The notes: a model not told the origin generated them from the sequence alone. Positions 45,009-53,741 are shown, counted from the first letter of the stretch. The stretch is DNA of 64,000 nucleotides from Candidatus Alistipes faecavium (GCA_019118605.1 DWYP01000032.1:62001-126000); one strand, 5' to 3'. Translations and numbers: made by a program.

Positions 45009-47696
45009 TCACTCCTTCTGTGCGGTCAGTTTCTCGATCTGGCGCTCGGCCTCGGCCTCCAGATTGGCGGCCTGCTTGCGCGCCTCCTCGACCAGCTTCT
45101 CTCCGGCCTTCTGCGCCGCGAGCTTGGCCAGCGCACCCTTCTTCGAAGCCTCCTCGACCAGCTTGTCGCTCTGCTTCTGCGCCTCGGAGACGAGCTTCTC
45201 ACCCGCCTTTTTGGCTTCGGCGCGCAGGTTCTCGGCCTGGCGCTCGATCTCCTCCGAAAGCGATTCGCTGCCGGTAAGGTTCTGGATCTGCTCGTCGACG
45301 ACGTTCTTCACCGCCTGCTCGACGGCCTCCTTCACCCCGAGCGTGATCTTCGGGTCGGTGAACGTCCCGCCGATGTTCACATCGAGCGTCTGGAGCGCCT
45401 GGCCCCCGGGGATCGTTACCCGGGCCGTATAGTCGATCGTCTGGTCGAGCCCCGTGGAGCCCGAGAGGGTCGTGGTGACATCGCCCAGCTTCAGGTCAAA
45501 GGGAGAGGTATGGACCCGTCCGTCGCGCACCTCGAAGCGGATGGCGACATCCCGGGCCTCGATCTTGCGAAGGTTGTCGTTGTTCAGCGCCTTGGCCAGG
45601 GCGTCGAAGGCCGCAAGGTTCTGCACCTTGATGTTCGCCGAGCGAAGCTCTCCCGAGGCGTTGAGCGTCTGCACGTCGGGCGAGAGCGAAGCGTCGAGCG
45701 CCGTGCGCAGGTCGAGCGACATCGAATAGTCGCCGCCCGTCTTGGCAAAGATCGGGACAAGCTTCTGAACCAGTTCGAGCTGCTCGAAGGTCTGCTGGAA
45801 GGAGGCCCCGGAGATCTCGGCGTCGAGGGCAAAGTCCGGACGGGCCGGATCGGCGGCCGTCGAATAGCTGCCCGAGGTCGAAAGCTTGCCTCCGAAGACG
45901 TCGGCCGCGAGTTTCACGAGCGACAGCGTGCCGTCGGACATGCGCATCTCGCCCGAAAGTTTCCCGATGTCCATCTTCCCGAAGAGAATCCGGTTCAGGT
46001 CGGCGTTGAACGAGAGGTTCAGGTTCCGAGGCACCTCAAGCGCCGCGGCGGCATCTTCCCCGGCTGCAGAGGCCTCGGCAGGCTCCCCTTCGGAGGCTTC
46101 CGCGCCGGCGCCGGAGGACGAGGCGCTCATGATCTCGTTCAGGTCGAGCAGCTCCGATTTCACGTAGAGGCGGCCCGTCAGCACGTCGCCGCGCAGCAGG
46201 TAGCCGATATAGTTGGAGAGCTGTCCCGTGGCCGAAAGGTCGCTGCGCCCCACCTTCACGCCGAATTCTCCGAGCGTCATCGCCGCGGGCGTAATCGTCG
46301 CGGCCGCACGGCGGATGTTCACCTCCGGAAGGTCGGGAAGCGTAAGGTCCATATCCTCGACAACAACCGTACCCCGGGCCCGGATCTGTTCGTAGCGGTT
46401 TCTCTCGATGTCCGACATGCGGCCCGAAACGGCGATGTTGGCCGTGATCTGGCCGCCCAAGTCGATCGTCTCGTCGAGCGGGTAGACCTCCTTCACGGCC
46501 CCGAGGTCGACGCGTCCGTCGGCCGAGAGGCGGAAAGCGGGATCGCTGACAAGGTGCTCGGCCCGGAAGGTCGCCGAAAGGGCGTTCCCGGCCATCTGCA
46601 TCCCGAAGCGCGGGAGGTCGACGACCGTCTGGTCCATCGTCCCGCCGGGATTCGTGATCGAAGCGTCGAGGTTGATGTTCGTCACGGCCTTGGGAAGCGA
46701 CGCGTACTGGAAGCTGCCGTTCTCCACCCCGATCTTCACCTCGAAGGCCGGGAGCGTCGTATCGGTCAGATCCCCGCGCGCCCAGAGCGACATCGACAGG
46801 GCCCCGCCGGCCGAGAGGCTCTTGAACTCCCGCGTATAGAAGGCCGGAATGAGCGAGAGCACATCCTTGAACTCCACGCGTTCGCATCCGGCCGTGAGAT
46901 CCAGCGACAAACCCCGGTCATGCATCTCGACCCATCCGTCGACGCCCAGTTCGATGGCATTCAGGCGCAGGGTGTTCTCCGAAAGCGTGTAGCGGCCCGC
47001 GGCAAGATCGGCATCGATCCGGGCGTCGAGTTCCGACTCGGCGCCGCTGAGCATCGGAATGCCCCCCGACACGAAGTTCATGTCCCGGGCCGAGAGATGC
47101 AGGTCGAGGCTCGAGCGGTCGGCCGCAAGGTCGCCCTTCAGGCGCAGCGAAAGAGGCTGCGTCGAGAAGTACATGCCCGTCGAATCGTCCTCATAGCGGA
47201 TCGAGGCGTCCGTGAGGCGGAAGTCCCGCACCGAGAGGCGGAACGACGAACCCCCTTCCTCTGCGGATTCCGGCTCCTCCGGGGATTCCGGCTCCTCCGA
47301 GGGTTTCATCACGTCCCAGTTGACCGCGCCGTCGGAGAGCTTGCGGGCGTGCACCGAGGGCGACGAAAGGATCACTTTCGTCACCTCGAAGCCGCTGTCG
47401 GAGAAGAGCGACATGAGATCCACGACCACCGAGATGCGCTGCGCCGCGACGATCGTGTCGCCCTCGAAGCGTCCGGTGCCCGTCAGGGTCAGTTTCTTGA
47501 GATCCAGCGAAGCGTGCGGGAAGTGCCGCAGCAGGCTGATGTCGAGTTTGGCGAAGTCCAGGCGCGCAACGAGCATCTCGTTGGCCTCGCGCTTGACGAT
47601 GTCGGCGATCTTGCCCTTGAGCAGCATCGGAGCCACGAGCAGCACCGCCAGAAGTACGGCCACCACGATGGCCGAAACCTTTACGATCTTTTTCAT
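45009..47696 (-). CDS. AsmA-like envelope protein with C-terminal helical repeats
   Basis: An 895-residue protein anchored by an N-terminal helix (about residues 5-25). It has an AsmA-like N-terminal region (LLRHFPHASLDLKKLTLTGTGRF), long stretches of beta-groove repeats and an AsmA C-terminal part near 650-790. These features suggest a periplasm-spanning lipid-handling or assembly role as in the AsmA/TamB/YhdP group. The last 80 or so residues are a charged helix with repeated KAGEKLV, AEKQ and KLVEEA units, an apolipoprotein-like amphipathic tail. An acidic, Pro-rich linker (EEPESPEEPESAEE) sits near residue 140. It overlaps the upstream GNAT gene by 4 bases. Confidence 0.82.
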   Translation of the reverse strand: MKKIVKVSAIVVAVLLAVLLVAPMLLKGKIADIVKREANEMLVARLDFAKLDISLLRHFPHASLDLKKLTLTGTGRFEGDTIVAAQRISVVVDLMSLFSDSGFEVTKVILSSPSVHARKLSDGAVNWDVMKPSEEPESPEEPESAEEGGSSFRLSVRDFRLTDASIRYEDDSTGMYFSTQPLSLRLKGDLAADRSSLDLHLSARDMNFVSGGIPMLSGAESELDARIDADLAAGRYTLSENTLRLNAIELGVDGWVEMHDRGLSLDLTAGCERVEFKDVLSLIPAFYTREFKSLSAGGALSMSLWARGDLTDTTLPAFEVKIGVENGSFQYASLPKAVTNINLDASITNPGGTMDQTVVDLPRFGMQMAGNALSATFRAEHLVSDPAFRLSADGRVDLGAVKEVYPLDETIDLGGQITANIAVSGRMSDIERNRYEQIRARGTVVVEDMDLTLPDLPEVNIRRAAATITPAAMTLGEFGVKVGRSDLSATGQLSNYIGYLLRGDVLTGRLYVKSELLDLNEIMSASSSGAGAEASEGEPAEASAAGEDAAAALEVPRNLNLSFNADLNRILFGKMDIGKLSGEMRMSDGTLSLVKLAADVFGGKLSTSGSYSTAADPARPDFALDAEISGASFQQTFEQLELVQKLVPIFAKTGGDYSMSLDLRTALDASLSPDVQTLNASGELRSANIKVQNLAAFDALAKALNNDNLRKIEARDVAIRFEVRDGRVHTSPFDLKLGDVTTTLSGSTGLDQTIDYTARVTIPGGQALQTLDVNIGGTFTDPKITLGVKEAVEQAVKNVVDEQIQNLTGSESLSEEIERQAENLRAEAKKAGEKLVSEAQKQSDKLVEEASKKGALAKLAAQKAGEKLVEEARKQAANLEAEAERQIEKLTAQKE

Positions 47697-48136
47697 TCCG
47701 TATCCGTTTTAAGGACGAAGACGCCCGTCTCCGTCTCAGCAAATCCCATCTTGCGGTACAGGGCGCGGGCGGCGGTGCGGTGCGGCGCCGAGGTCAGCAT
47801 CAGGCGGCCCACGCCTTCGCGAGCGGCGCGGCTTACAGCCTCCCGGACCAGCGCTTCGCCGGCTCCGCAGCGGCGGGCCGCCGCGTCGACGACGACATCC
47901 TCGACCCACGCCTTGCGGCCCGAGGGGAGGTCGTACCATACGAGCGTGAGCATCCCGACGATCCGGCCGTCACCGGTCTCGGCGACCAGCAGCACGGTGC
48001 GCGGGGCCCCGGCGATCGCGGCGGCCCGCTCCGCGGAAAGGGCTCCGAGCCGCGGCGAGAGCTGCGGAAGCAGCCGCGCGAAAGCCTCGATCTCCGCAGC
48101 GGAAATATGTGTCACCTGCCGTATCCGGATTGCCAT
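47693..48136 (-). CDS. GNAT-family N-acetyltransferase
   Basis: A 147-residue single-domain acetyltransferase: MAIRIRQVTHISAAEIEAF, WVEDVVVDAAARRCGAGEAL (acetyl-CoA loop) and LTSAPHRTAARALYRKMGF. The substrate is unknown; the layout resembles general GNATs that act on small amines or proteins. The ATG at 48136 gives the family-like N-terminus; the frame extends upstream into the intergenic promoter. ATGA overlap with the AsmA-like gene indicates one transcript. Confidence 0.83.
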   Translation of the reverse strand: MAIRIRQVTHISAAEIEAFARLLPQLSPRLGALSAERAAAIAGAPRTVLLVAETGDGRIVGMLTLVWYDLPSGRKAWVEDVVVDAAARRCGAGEALVREAVSRAAREGVGRLMLTSAPHRTAARALYRKMGFAETETGVFVLKTDTE

Positions 48137-48156
48137 CGTCCACAATACCTTTCTGC

Positions 48157-48164
48157 AAAGATAC
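48157..48164 (-). promoter_or_regulatory. -7 box of the GNAT-AsmA-lysO operon
   Basis: TATCTTTG on the minus strand, 20 bases before the GNAT ATG. No clear TTTG was found at 19-20 nt. Confidence 0.5.
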
Positions 48165-48204
48165 GCTTTTTGCCCGAACATGCAGGAATTCCGTCAAAAA
48201 AATG

Positions 48205-48212
48205 TATTTTTG
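48205..48212 (+). promoter_or_regulatory. -7 box of the alkylation-repair gene
   Basis: TATTTTTG, 36 bases before the ATG at 48249; no matching TTTG at the usual spacing. Confidence 0.45.
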
Positions 48213-48248
48213 TCGGCAGCCGCGGCCCTTTGTCCGCCTCCGACATCG

Positions 48249-48932
48249 ATGACTCTCCGCGAACGACTCCTCGAAATGGCCGATCCGGCCTACCGCGACT
48301 TCAACGCTGCGCTGATCCCCGGCGCCGGGGAGATCCTCGGCGTGCGCATCCCCCGGCTGCGGGCCCTGGCCCGCGAGATCGCACGCGGCGACGCCTGGAG
48401 GGAGTTCGTCGACGCGCCCGCCGGAGACTCCCTCGAGGAGCGGCTCGTGCAGGGACTTGTGATCGGATATGCGAAGTGCGGAACGGCCGAAAAGCTGGAG
48501 CTCGTCGCACGCTTCGTTCCCCGGATCGACAACTGGGCGCTCTGCGACTGTTTCTGCTGGAAGCTCCGCGCCGCGGAGCGCGCGCCGATGTGGGAGTTCA
48601 TACAGCCCTACTTCTGCGCCGAAGCCGAATACGACGTCCGCTTCGCGGCGGTCATGGCCACCGGGAACTTCGTCGACGGGGAGCACCTCGCGCCGCTGCT
48701 CGCACGGCTCGGAGAATGCCGCACCGAAGCCTACTACGCCAGCATGGGCGTGGCTTGGGCCGTGTCGGTCTGCTTTGCAAAGTTCCCCCGGCAGACGATG
48801 CCGTGGCTCGCCGGCGACTGCCCGCTCGACACCCCGACCTTCCACCGCGCCCTGCGGAAGATCGTCGAGTCGTACCGCGTGTCGGACGAGGACAAGGCCG
48901 CACTCCGCGCGATGAAACGGACGACAAAATAA
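48249..48932 (+). CDS. AlkD-like DNA alkylation repair protein
   Basis: A 227-residue all-helical protein of the DNA-alkylation-repair (HEAT-like) family. It shows GVRIPRLRALAREIARG, GLVIGYAK, VPRIDNWALCDCFCWK (the W-x-D-type catalytic region of AlkD is near here) and YYASMGVAWAVSVCFAKFP. AlkD proteins remove bulky or charged N3/N7-alkyl bases, but many short relatives lack activity. Whether this one is a glycosylase is not clear. It stands alone between a GNAT operon and the glycosyltransferase genes. Confidence 0.8.
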   Translation: MTLRERLLEMADPAYRDFNAALIPGAGEILGVRIPRLRALAREIARGDAWREFVDAPAGDSLEERLVQGLVIGYAKCGTAEKLELVARFVPRIDNWALCDCFCWKLRAAERAPMWEFIQPYFCAEAEYDVRFAAVMATGNFVDGEHLAPLLARLGECRTEAYYASMGVAWAVSVCFAKFPRQTMPWLAGDCPLDTPTFHRALRKIVESYRVSDEDKAALRAMKRTTK

Positions 48933-48966
48933 CCCCTTCCCGCGGTACAGGTTCGGAAAATATTTC

Positions 48967-48974
48967 TATCTTTG
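48967..48974 (+). promoter_or_regulatory. -7 box of the polyprenol-phosphate mannosyltransferase gene
   Basis: TATCTTTG, 19 bases before the ATG at 48994; the upstream element is not clear. Confidence 0.5.
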
Positions 48975-48993
48975 TATTCAAATTTCCACCGAC

Positions 48994-49713
48994 ATGCGCA
49001 AACTGGTCATCATCCCCACCTACAACGAGAAGGAGAACATCTCGAAGATGATCTCGAAAGTCTTCTCGCTGCCCGAGCCGTTCGAGCTCCTCGTGATCGA
49101 CGACGGATCGCCCGACGGAACCGCGGAGATCGTCCGCGAGCGGCAGAAGGAGTTCCCCGCAACGCTCCACCTGCTGGAGCGCTCCGGAAAACTGGGACTC
49201 GGAACCGCCTACCTGATGGGATTCCGATGGGGACTCGAGCACGGGTTCGACTACATCTGCGAAATGGACTGCGACTTCTCGCACAACCCCGACGACCTGG
49301 TGCGCCTCTACCAGGCGGCCGCCGAAGGGTACGACGTGGTCGTGGGTTCGCGCTACGTGAAGGGCGTGAACGTCGTCAACTGGCCCATGTCGCGCCTGCT
49401 GATGTCCTACTTCGCATCGGTCTACGTGCGCACGGTCACCCGCATGCCGCTGCACGACGCCACCGCAGGATTCGTCTGCTACTCCCGCCGCGCACTCGAG
49501 ACCATCGACCTCGACGCCGTGCGCATGAAGGGATACGGTTTCCAGATCGAGATGAAATATTCGGCCTGGAGGCTCGGGCTCCGGCTCCGCGAGGTCTCGA
49601 TCATCTTCGTGGAACGGTGCGAAGGAGTGTCGAAAATGTCGGGAGGGATCTTCCGCGAGGCCTTCTTCGGCGTACTGGGGCTTCCGCTGCGCAAAATCCG
49701 CAAACGCCAATAA
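48994..49713 (+). CDS. DPM1-like polyprenol-phosphate mannosyltransferase (GT2)
   Basis: A 239-residue GT2 enzyme likely to transfer a hexose (mannose in characterised relatives) from a nucleotide sugar to polyprenyl phosphate on the cytoplasmic face. It shows IPTYNEKENI at the N-terminus, VIDDGSPDGTAEIV, LGLGTAYLMGFRWG, the DXD-type EMDCDFSHNPDDL, VGSRYVKG and HDATAGFVCYSR. No C-terminal membrane domain is present. Nearby GT87 and ArnT-like genes could use its lipid-linked sugar. Confidence 0.9.
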   Translation: MRKLVIIPTYNEKENISKMISKVFSLPEPFELLVIDDGSPDGTAEIVRERQKEFPATLHLLERSGKLGLGTAYLMGFRWGLEHGFDYICEMDCDFSHNPDDLVRLYQAAAEGYDVVVGSRYVKGVNVVNWPMSRLLMSYFASVYVRTVTRMPLHDATAGFVCYSRRALETIDLDAVRMKGYGFQIEMKYSAWRLGLRLREVSIIFVERCEGVSKMSGGIFREAFFGVLGLPLRKIRKRQ

Positions 49714-49722
49714 CCCCCCCCC
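49714..49722 (+). repeat. C9 homopolymer tract
   Basis: Nine C residues directly after the stop codon of the GT2 gene and 6 bases before the next ATG, followed by TCTCTC. Changes in length would alter the spacing to the downstream start. Confidence 0.65.
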
Positions 49723-49728
49723 TCTCTC

Positions 49729-50946
49729 ATGATACGACCGACACACCCACACAGCCCCCGCAGAGAGCAATCCTTTCGGGGGCGTTTTGTTGCATTCTTC
49801 CTCAACCCCCGAAACCTCTACATCCTGGGCGCGCTGATCGTCCTGGCACTCTCCTTCTCGGAGGTCGCGCGCGGCCGCCAGAAGAATTTCATGATCTTCG
49901 CCGAATCCACGAGGCTCTTCTGGGAACATATCGCCCCCTACGGCGACAACTGGACGCAGGCCGCCCCGCACCTCGACTACTTCCTCTACGGGCCGCTGTT
50001 CAACATCCTCTTCGCGCCATTCGCCTTCCTCCCGGCATGGCTCGGGCCCTTCGTCTGGAACCTCTTCAACTTCTCGATGTGGTTCGCGGCCGTTTTCACC
50101 CTCCCCGGACGTTTCTCGCGCGACGAAAAGTGCAAGGCGTTCCTCTATACCTTCCTGATCCTCGCATGCACGCAGCTCTCGTTCCAGTACAACGTCGCCG
50201 TGGGATACATGTTCCTCTTCGCATACTCGCTCCTCGAACGCGGCAAGGGTTTCTGGGCCGTGCTGATCATCATGGTCTCGGGATTCACAAAAATATACGG
50301 CATCTTCCAGCTGGGGCTCCTGCTCTGCTACCCCCGCTTCTGGCGGAACATCGGGTATGCCGCGCTGATCGCCGCGGCCTTCCTCCTCGCCCCGGCCGTC
50401 AACATGCCCCTCTCCGAACTGCCCGACTACTACGGACAATGGATCGGGGCGCTTACCTCCCACAAGGACACCCGCACCTGGATGAACATCTTCTACCTGC
50501 GGCCCCTGGGGCTGCTGCCCTATCGGATGTGGGTGCAGGCCGCCGTGCTGTGCGCTCTCGCCGCGGGACTGCTGCTCAACCGCCGCAAATGGAAGCTGCC
50601 CTTTTTCCGGCTCACGTGTCTGGCCGTGCTCATGGGGTATGTCATCCTGTTCAGCAACTCCAGCGAGAGCCATACGTATGTCATCCCGCTGATCGGCTAT
50701 CAGTTCTGGTACTGGAGCATGAAGCGCGCCGGAGCCCTGACGCGCTTCGACCGGGTGATCTTCTGGGCAACGCTGGCCGTCGTCGTGGTCATGCCCGTCG
50801 ACGTGCTCTGCCCCCCGCGCGTGATGCAGCTCTTCTACGGCTGGCAGGTCAACCTCTGGCTGCTCCTGATCCTCTGGCTGCGGATGGCATGGACGGCCTT
50901 CGTCCGCACGCCCCGGACGTTCTCCGAGCCCGTCGCAGCGGCCTGA
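49729..50946 (+). CDS. GT87-like polytopic glycosyltransferase
   Basis: A 405-residue integral membrane protein with about ten helices, resembling GT87/DUF2029 mannosyltransferases that use polyprenyl-phosphate sugars. An early acidic loop (FAESTRLFWEHIAPYGDNW) follows the first helix. Further on are FLYGPLFNILFAPFAFLP, FKIYGIFQL-type segments and NSSESHTYVIPLIGYQFWYW. It follows the DPM1-like gene by 15 bases, so the pair is probably co-transcribed. The acceptor (glycan, lipid or protein) is unknown. Confidence 0.78.
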   Translation: MIRPTHPHSPRREQSFRGRFVAFFLNPRNLYILGALIVLALSFSEVARGRQKNFMIFAESTRLFWEHIAPYGDNWTQAAPHLDYFLYGPLFNILFAPFAFLPAWLGPFVWNLFNFSMWFAAVFTLPGRFSRDEKCKAFLYTFLILACTQLSFQYNVAVGYMFLFAYSLLERGKGFWAVLIIMVSGFTKIYGIFQLGLLLCYPRFWRNIGYAALIAAAFLLAPAVNMPLSELPDYYGQWIGALTSHKDTRTWMNIFYLRPLGLLPYRMWVQAAVLCALAAGLLLNRRKWKLPFFRLTCLAVLMGYVILFSNSSESHTYVIPLIGYQFWYWSMKRAGALTRFDRVIFWATLAVVVVMPVDVLCPPRVMQLFYGWQVNLWLLLILWLRMAWTAFVRTPRTFSEPVAAA

Positions 50947-51002
50947 GGACGGCGGAGAGATCCGGGAAAGGGGAAGACCCTGCGTGGAAAAGGTCTCTTT
51001 GC

Positions 51003-51036
51003 ACGAAAAAACTCCCTTCGCAGGGAGTTTTTTCGT
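51003..51036. terminator. bidirectional intrinsic terminator
   Basis: A perfect 14-bp stem (51003-51016 with 51023-51036) whose arms contain A6/T6 next to CTCCC/GGGAG, with a 6-nt TTCGCA loop. It separates the convergent GT87 and GtrA genes. Confidence 0.88.
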
Positions 51037-51117
51037 ATGGACGCAGGGCTGCCCGACAGTTCCGGTTCGTACGGGCCAAAGGCGGCGGGACAAAACACCC
51101 CTTCCGCAGCCGCCGGG

Positions 51118-51486
51118 TCAGAAGGTGAAGAAGTAGTTCATGAAGAAGTTCCAGAAGGTAACCACCCCGATGGCGAAGAGTTTCGCCAGGTAGAAGTTCA
51201 TCCGCAGCCGCCCGTGGAGCAGGTAGATCGTGGCATTGTTGATCGCCAGGCCCACGGCCGCGATGCCCAGGAAGCGCAGGTACTGCCCCGCGATGTCGGG
51301 GCTCTGGCTGTGGAACGTCCAGATGCGGTTGAGCACATAGTTCGAGGTCGAGGCGCAGAGAAATCCCAGCGAATTGGCCACGTATTTGTTCAGCCGCAGC
51401 CACTCCTTGCACAGGTACGTGATCCCGAAATCGACGAAGACCCCGGAACCGCCCACCACGCAGAATTTGATGAACTGTTGGATCAT
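51118..51486 (-). CDS. GtrA-family membrane protein
   Basis: A 122-residue protein with four membrane helices. It has QFIKFCVVGGSGVFVDFGITY at the N-terminus and NYVLNRIWTF in the middle, both hallmarks of GtrA. GtrA-like proteins are thought to help flip polyprenyl-phosphate-linked sugars. It overlaps the upstream ArnT-like gene by 4 bases (ATGA), which fits supply of a lipid-linked sugar to that enzyme. Confidence 0.88.
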   Translation of the reverse strand: MIQQFIKFCVVGGSGVFVDFGITYLCKEWLRLNKYVANSLGFLCASTSNYVLNRIWTFHSQSPDIAGQYLRFLGIAAVGLAINNATIYLLHGRLRMNFYLAKLFAIGVVTFWNFFMNYFFTF

Positions 51487-53195
51487 GGTTGTGATGACAC
51501 CTCCGTCGGGAGGGGTTTTCCGTTAAACCAGTTGGCATAGCCCGTGCGCTGCAGGGCGAATCCCACGTCGAAGCGCTCCCCGGCGAGCTGCGGCGCCACC
51601 GCGAAGGTCACACTGCGGGTGAGTTCGCCCCCGGCGGGGATCGTGAAGCGCTCGTCGAGCGGGAAGGCGTCGACCCGGAAGCGGCCGTGTTTCCACAGCA
51701 GCGCCAGGCGCGTGTCGCCCTCGCCGACGCGGATCTCGTAGGGATAGGGGTTCGTGATGCGCAGCTCCAGGCGCAGTTCCTCGCCCGGCGTGACACGCTC
51801 GGGAAGCCCTTCGAAGGAGATGTCGACCCGCCGCACGGGATGGAACGAACGGTCGACGAACCACGAGAAGCGTTTCCCCGTGGGGAGCGTCACGCTCTCG
51901 ACGTGCAGCGCGCTGTCGGCACCCTCCAACGGGCACTCGACCAGCACCTCGCGGCCGATGAAGCGCGTGTCGTCGTCGCGGAACTGCCACTGGTGCGTGC
52001 GGTAGGTGATGTTGGGCTGGCAGTAGGCCTCGCCGCCCGTGTAGAAGGCGTATTTCGCCGCCACGGCGTATCCGCCGCGGAAGATGACCGGACGTCCGGC
52101 GGCCACGTCGGCGATGGCTCCGTAGTGGGGTTTGTTGTCGAAGACCTCGAAGCGGAGACCCAGCGGGTTGAAGAGCATCTCCGCGCGCACGGCGGCCACG
52201 AGGACGAGCGTCACGGCCCCGGCGCGCAGGACGTAGCGCCGCGTGCGGGGGTGGCGCCGCGCGTAGTCGAAAAGGACGCAGACGAGTCCGAACGCGGCGA
52301 CGATGACCCATTGCGGCTGGACGTAGCCGCGCAGCGCCGAGAGCAGGAAGAAGACGATGAAGGCCACGGGAAGGAACTTCAGCGCCCGGCCGACGGGCGT
52401 CTGCGGACGGGTCTTGCGCCACGCCTGGATGTAGAGCGGCACGAAGAAGGGGTTGAAGACCACGAGCATGTTGCCGAGGAACTCGGCGACGTAGCCCGGG
52501 CGGAAAACCGAATTGCGGCCCGAGAGGTGGTAGGCGAACGACGCCCAGTCGTGGTGGTACTGCCACACGAGGTGCGGGACGAGCAGCGCGAGGGCCACGG
52601 CGCCGCTCAGGTAGAGCGTCGGGCGCAGCAGCTGCCGCGGGTTGGCTGCGAGGACGAACACGACGACCAGCGCCCCGTGGTATTTGCTGTAGGCCATCAG
52701 GGCCATCGCGAGGCCCATCCACAGCCACGCCCGCGGGCGGCCGTCGGCGAAGCGGCGGAAGGCCGCAAGGAACAGCGCCGTGGAGAAGAGCAGCGGCCCG
52801 TCGGGCACGGCCAGGAAGCCGTAGAGCTGCAGCATGAGCGTCGCGGCGGCGATCATGACGTAGAGCGCGGCGTCGCGCCGTGTGGCGTCGGAGGGCCGCA
52901 CGAGCCGCCACAGCACCCACAGGTAGAGCGGCTGCAGCACCGTGAAGAAGAAGCGCACGCCCAGCTCCCCGCCGAAGAGGTGTTCGCCGGCCCACACGAG
53001 CAGCGCCGTGACGGGCGGATGGTCGAAATAGCCCCAGGCAAGGTGTTCGGCGAACATGTGGTAGTAGGCCTCGTCGTTGGCCAGCTCCGAGAACCCGGCC
53101 TGCACGAGATTGGCCACCCACCACACCCCGAGCCACAGGGCGACAAGCGCGTCGGGGCACAGGCGGGCATAGCGTTTCGTGAGCGTGCATTCCAT
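51483..53195 (-). CDS. ArnT/PMT-like membrane glycosyltransferase
   Basis: A 570-residue GT-C enzyme. The N-terminal part shows ELANDEAYYHMFAEHLAWGYFDHPPV, the acidic-loop signature of the PMT/ArnT (GT39/GT83) group, then about eleven helices. From about residue 390 there is a soluble beta-rich periplasmic domain, with an Ig-like end (RVTPGEELRLELRITNPYPYEIRVG). It would transfer a sugar from polyprenyl phosphate to lipid A, a glycan or a protein; the acceptor is unknown. The start is the ATG giving MECTLTKRYARL. Confidence 0.85.
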   Translation of the reverse strand: MECTLTKRYARLCPDALVALWLGVWWVANLVQAGFSELANDEAYYHMFAEHLAWGYFDHPPVTALLVWAGEHLFGGELGVRFFFTVLQPLYLWVLWRLVRPSDATRRDAALYVMIAAATLMLQLYGFLAVPDGPLLFSTALFLAAFRRFADGRPRAWLWMGLAMALMAYSKYHGALVVVFVLAANPRQLLRPTLYLSGAVALALLVPHLVWQYHHDWASFAYHLSGRNSVFRPGYVAEFLGNMLVVFNPFFVPLYIQAWRKTRPQTPVGRALKFLPVAFIVFFLLSALRGYVQPQWVIVAAFGLVCVLFDYARRHPRTRRYVLRAGAVTLVLVAAVRAEMLFNPLGLRFEVFDNKPHYGAIADVAAGRPVIFRGGYAVAAKYAFYTGGEAYCQPNITYRTHQWQFRDDDTRFIGREVLVECPLEGADSALHVESVTLPTGKRFSWFVDRSFHPVRRVDISFEGLPERVTPGEELRLELRITNPYPYEIRVGEGDTRLALLWKHGRFRVDAFPLDERFTIPAGGELTRSVTFAVAPQLAGERFDVGFALQRTGYANWFNGKPLPTEVSSQP

Positions 53196-53202
53196 AGCGG
53201 AG

Positions 53203-53210
53203 CAAAGGTA
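53203..53210 (-). promoter_or_regulatory. -7 box of the ArnT-like/gtrA operon
   Basis: TACCTTTG on the minus strand, 7 bases upstream of the start codon; a transcript from it would be leaderless or nearly so. No TTTG at the normal spacing. Confidence 0.45.
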
Positions 53211-53340
53211 GGAATTTTTATCCGGATTGCCTACTCCCGGGGGCAAAACGATCAAAATCCGCAATTCCGGCCTGCGGGGCGGCTGCGGGCAGGGCCGGAG
53301 GCCATTGTTTACAAAATGTTCATTAAAAGTCCGCCCCGGT

Positions 53341-53372
53341 GTTGGCCGGAGCCCCGGCAAGAACTATCTTTG
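53341..53372 (+). promoter_or_regulatory. nrdDG promoter
   Basis: TATCTTTG at 53365-53372 with a near-consensus GTTG at 53341-53344, spacer 20. The start near 53379 is just before the riboswitch. Confidence 0.65.
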
Positions 53373-53382
53373 TTCCGTGCAA

Positions 53383-53547
53383 GGTTCCCGGCCGGCGGCT
53401 GCCGGCATGGGATCAAAAGGGAACTCCTGTGCGAATCAGGGACTATTCCCGTAGCTGTAAGCTCCGCAAATGACCGCACACTCTCTATGCCACTGCCCTT
53501 CGGGGTCGGGAAGGCGTGCGGAGGGAGCAAGTCAGAAGACCTGCCTT
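53383..53547 (+). promoter_or_regulatory. cobalamin (AdoCbl) riboswitch
   Basis: The RNA carries the conserved blocks of the class in order: a GGTTCCC/GGGAAC stem with GGGATCAAAAGGGAACTC, TGCGAATCAGGGACTATTCC, CCCGTAGCTGTAAGC, GCCACTG (53489-53495), TCGGGAAGGCG, and a perfect B12 box AAGTCAGAAGACCTGCC (53529-53545). It lies about 195 bases upstream of nrdD. No strong stem precedes the T8 run at 53593-53600, so the expression platform is uncertain. The 53548-53741 stretch holds no gene. Confidence 0.92.
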
Positions 53548-53741
53548 GCCGGACGGGTCGAAGCCCTCGGGATCTGGGGCCACGCCGCAACATTTTTTTT
53601 ACTCCGACATACGCGATTTCGCCTGCGGAAGAGCGCCTTCCGGATTCCGGCTGTCCCCGTGCGGCCGGGAAACGCCCGCTCCGCCGCCCCGTACGACCTC
53701 CCGTCTGTCCGAACCTGAAAACATAAAACATAAAGACCATC

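Noticed and set aside
44595..48932. A 1445-codon plus-strand frame spanning several genes
   Set aside because: It is mostly antisense to the AsmA-like and GNAT genes. Only its last part, from the ATG at 48249, is a real gene (AlkD-like).
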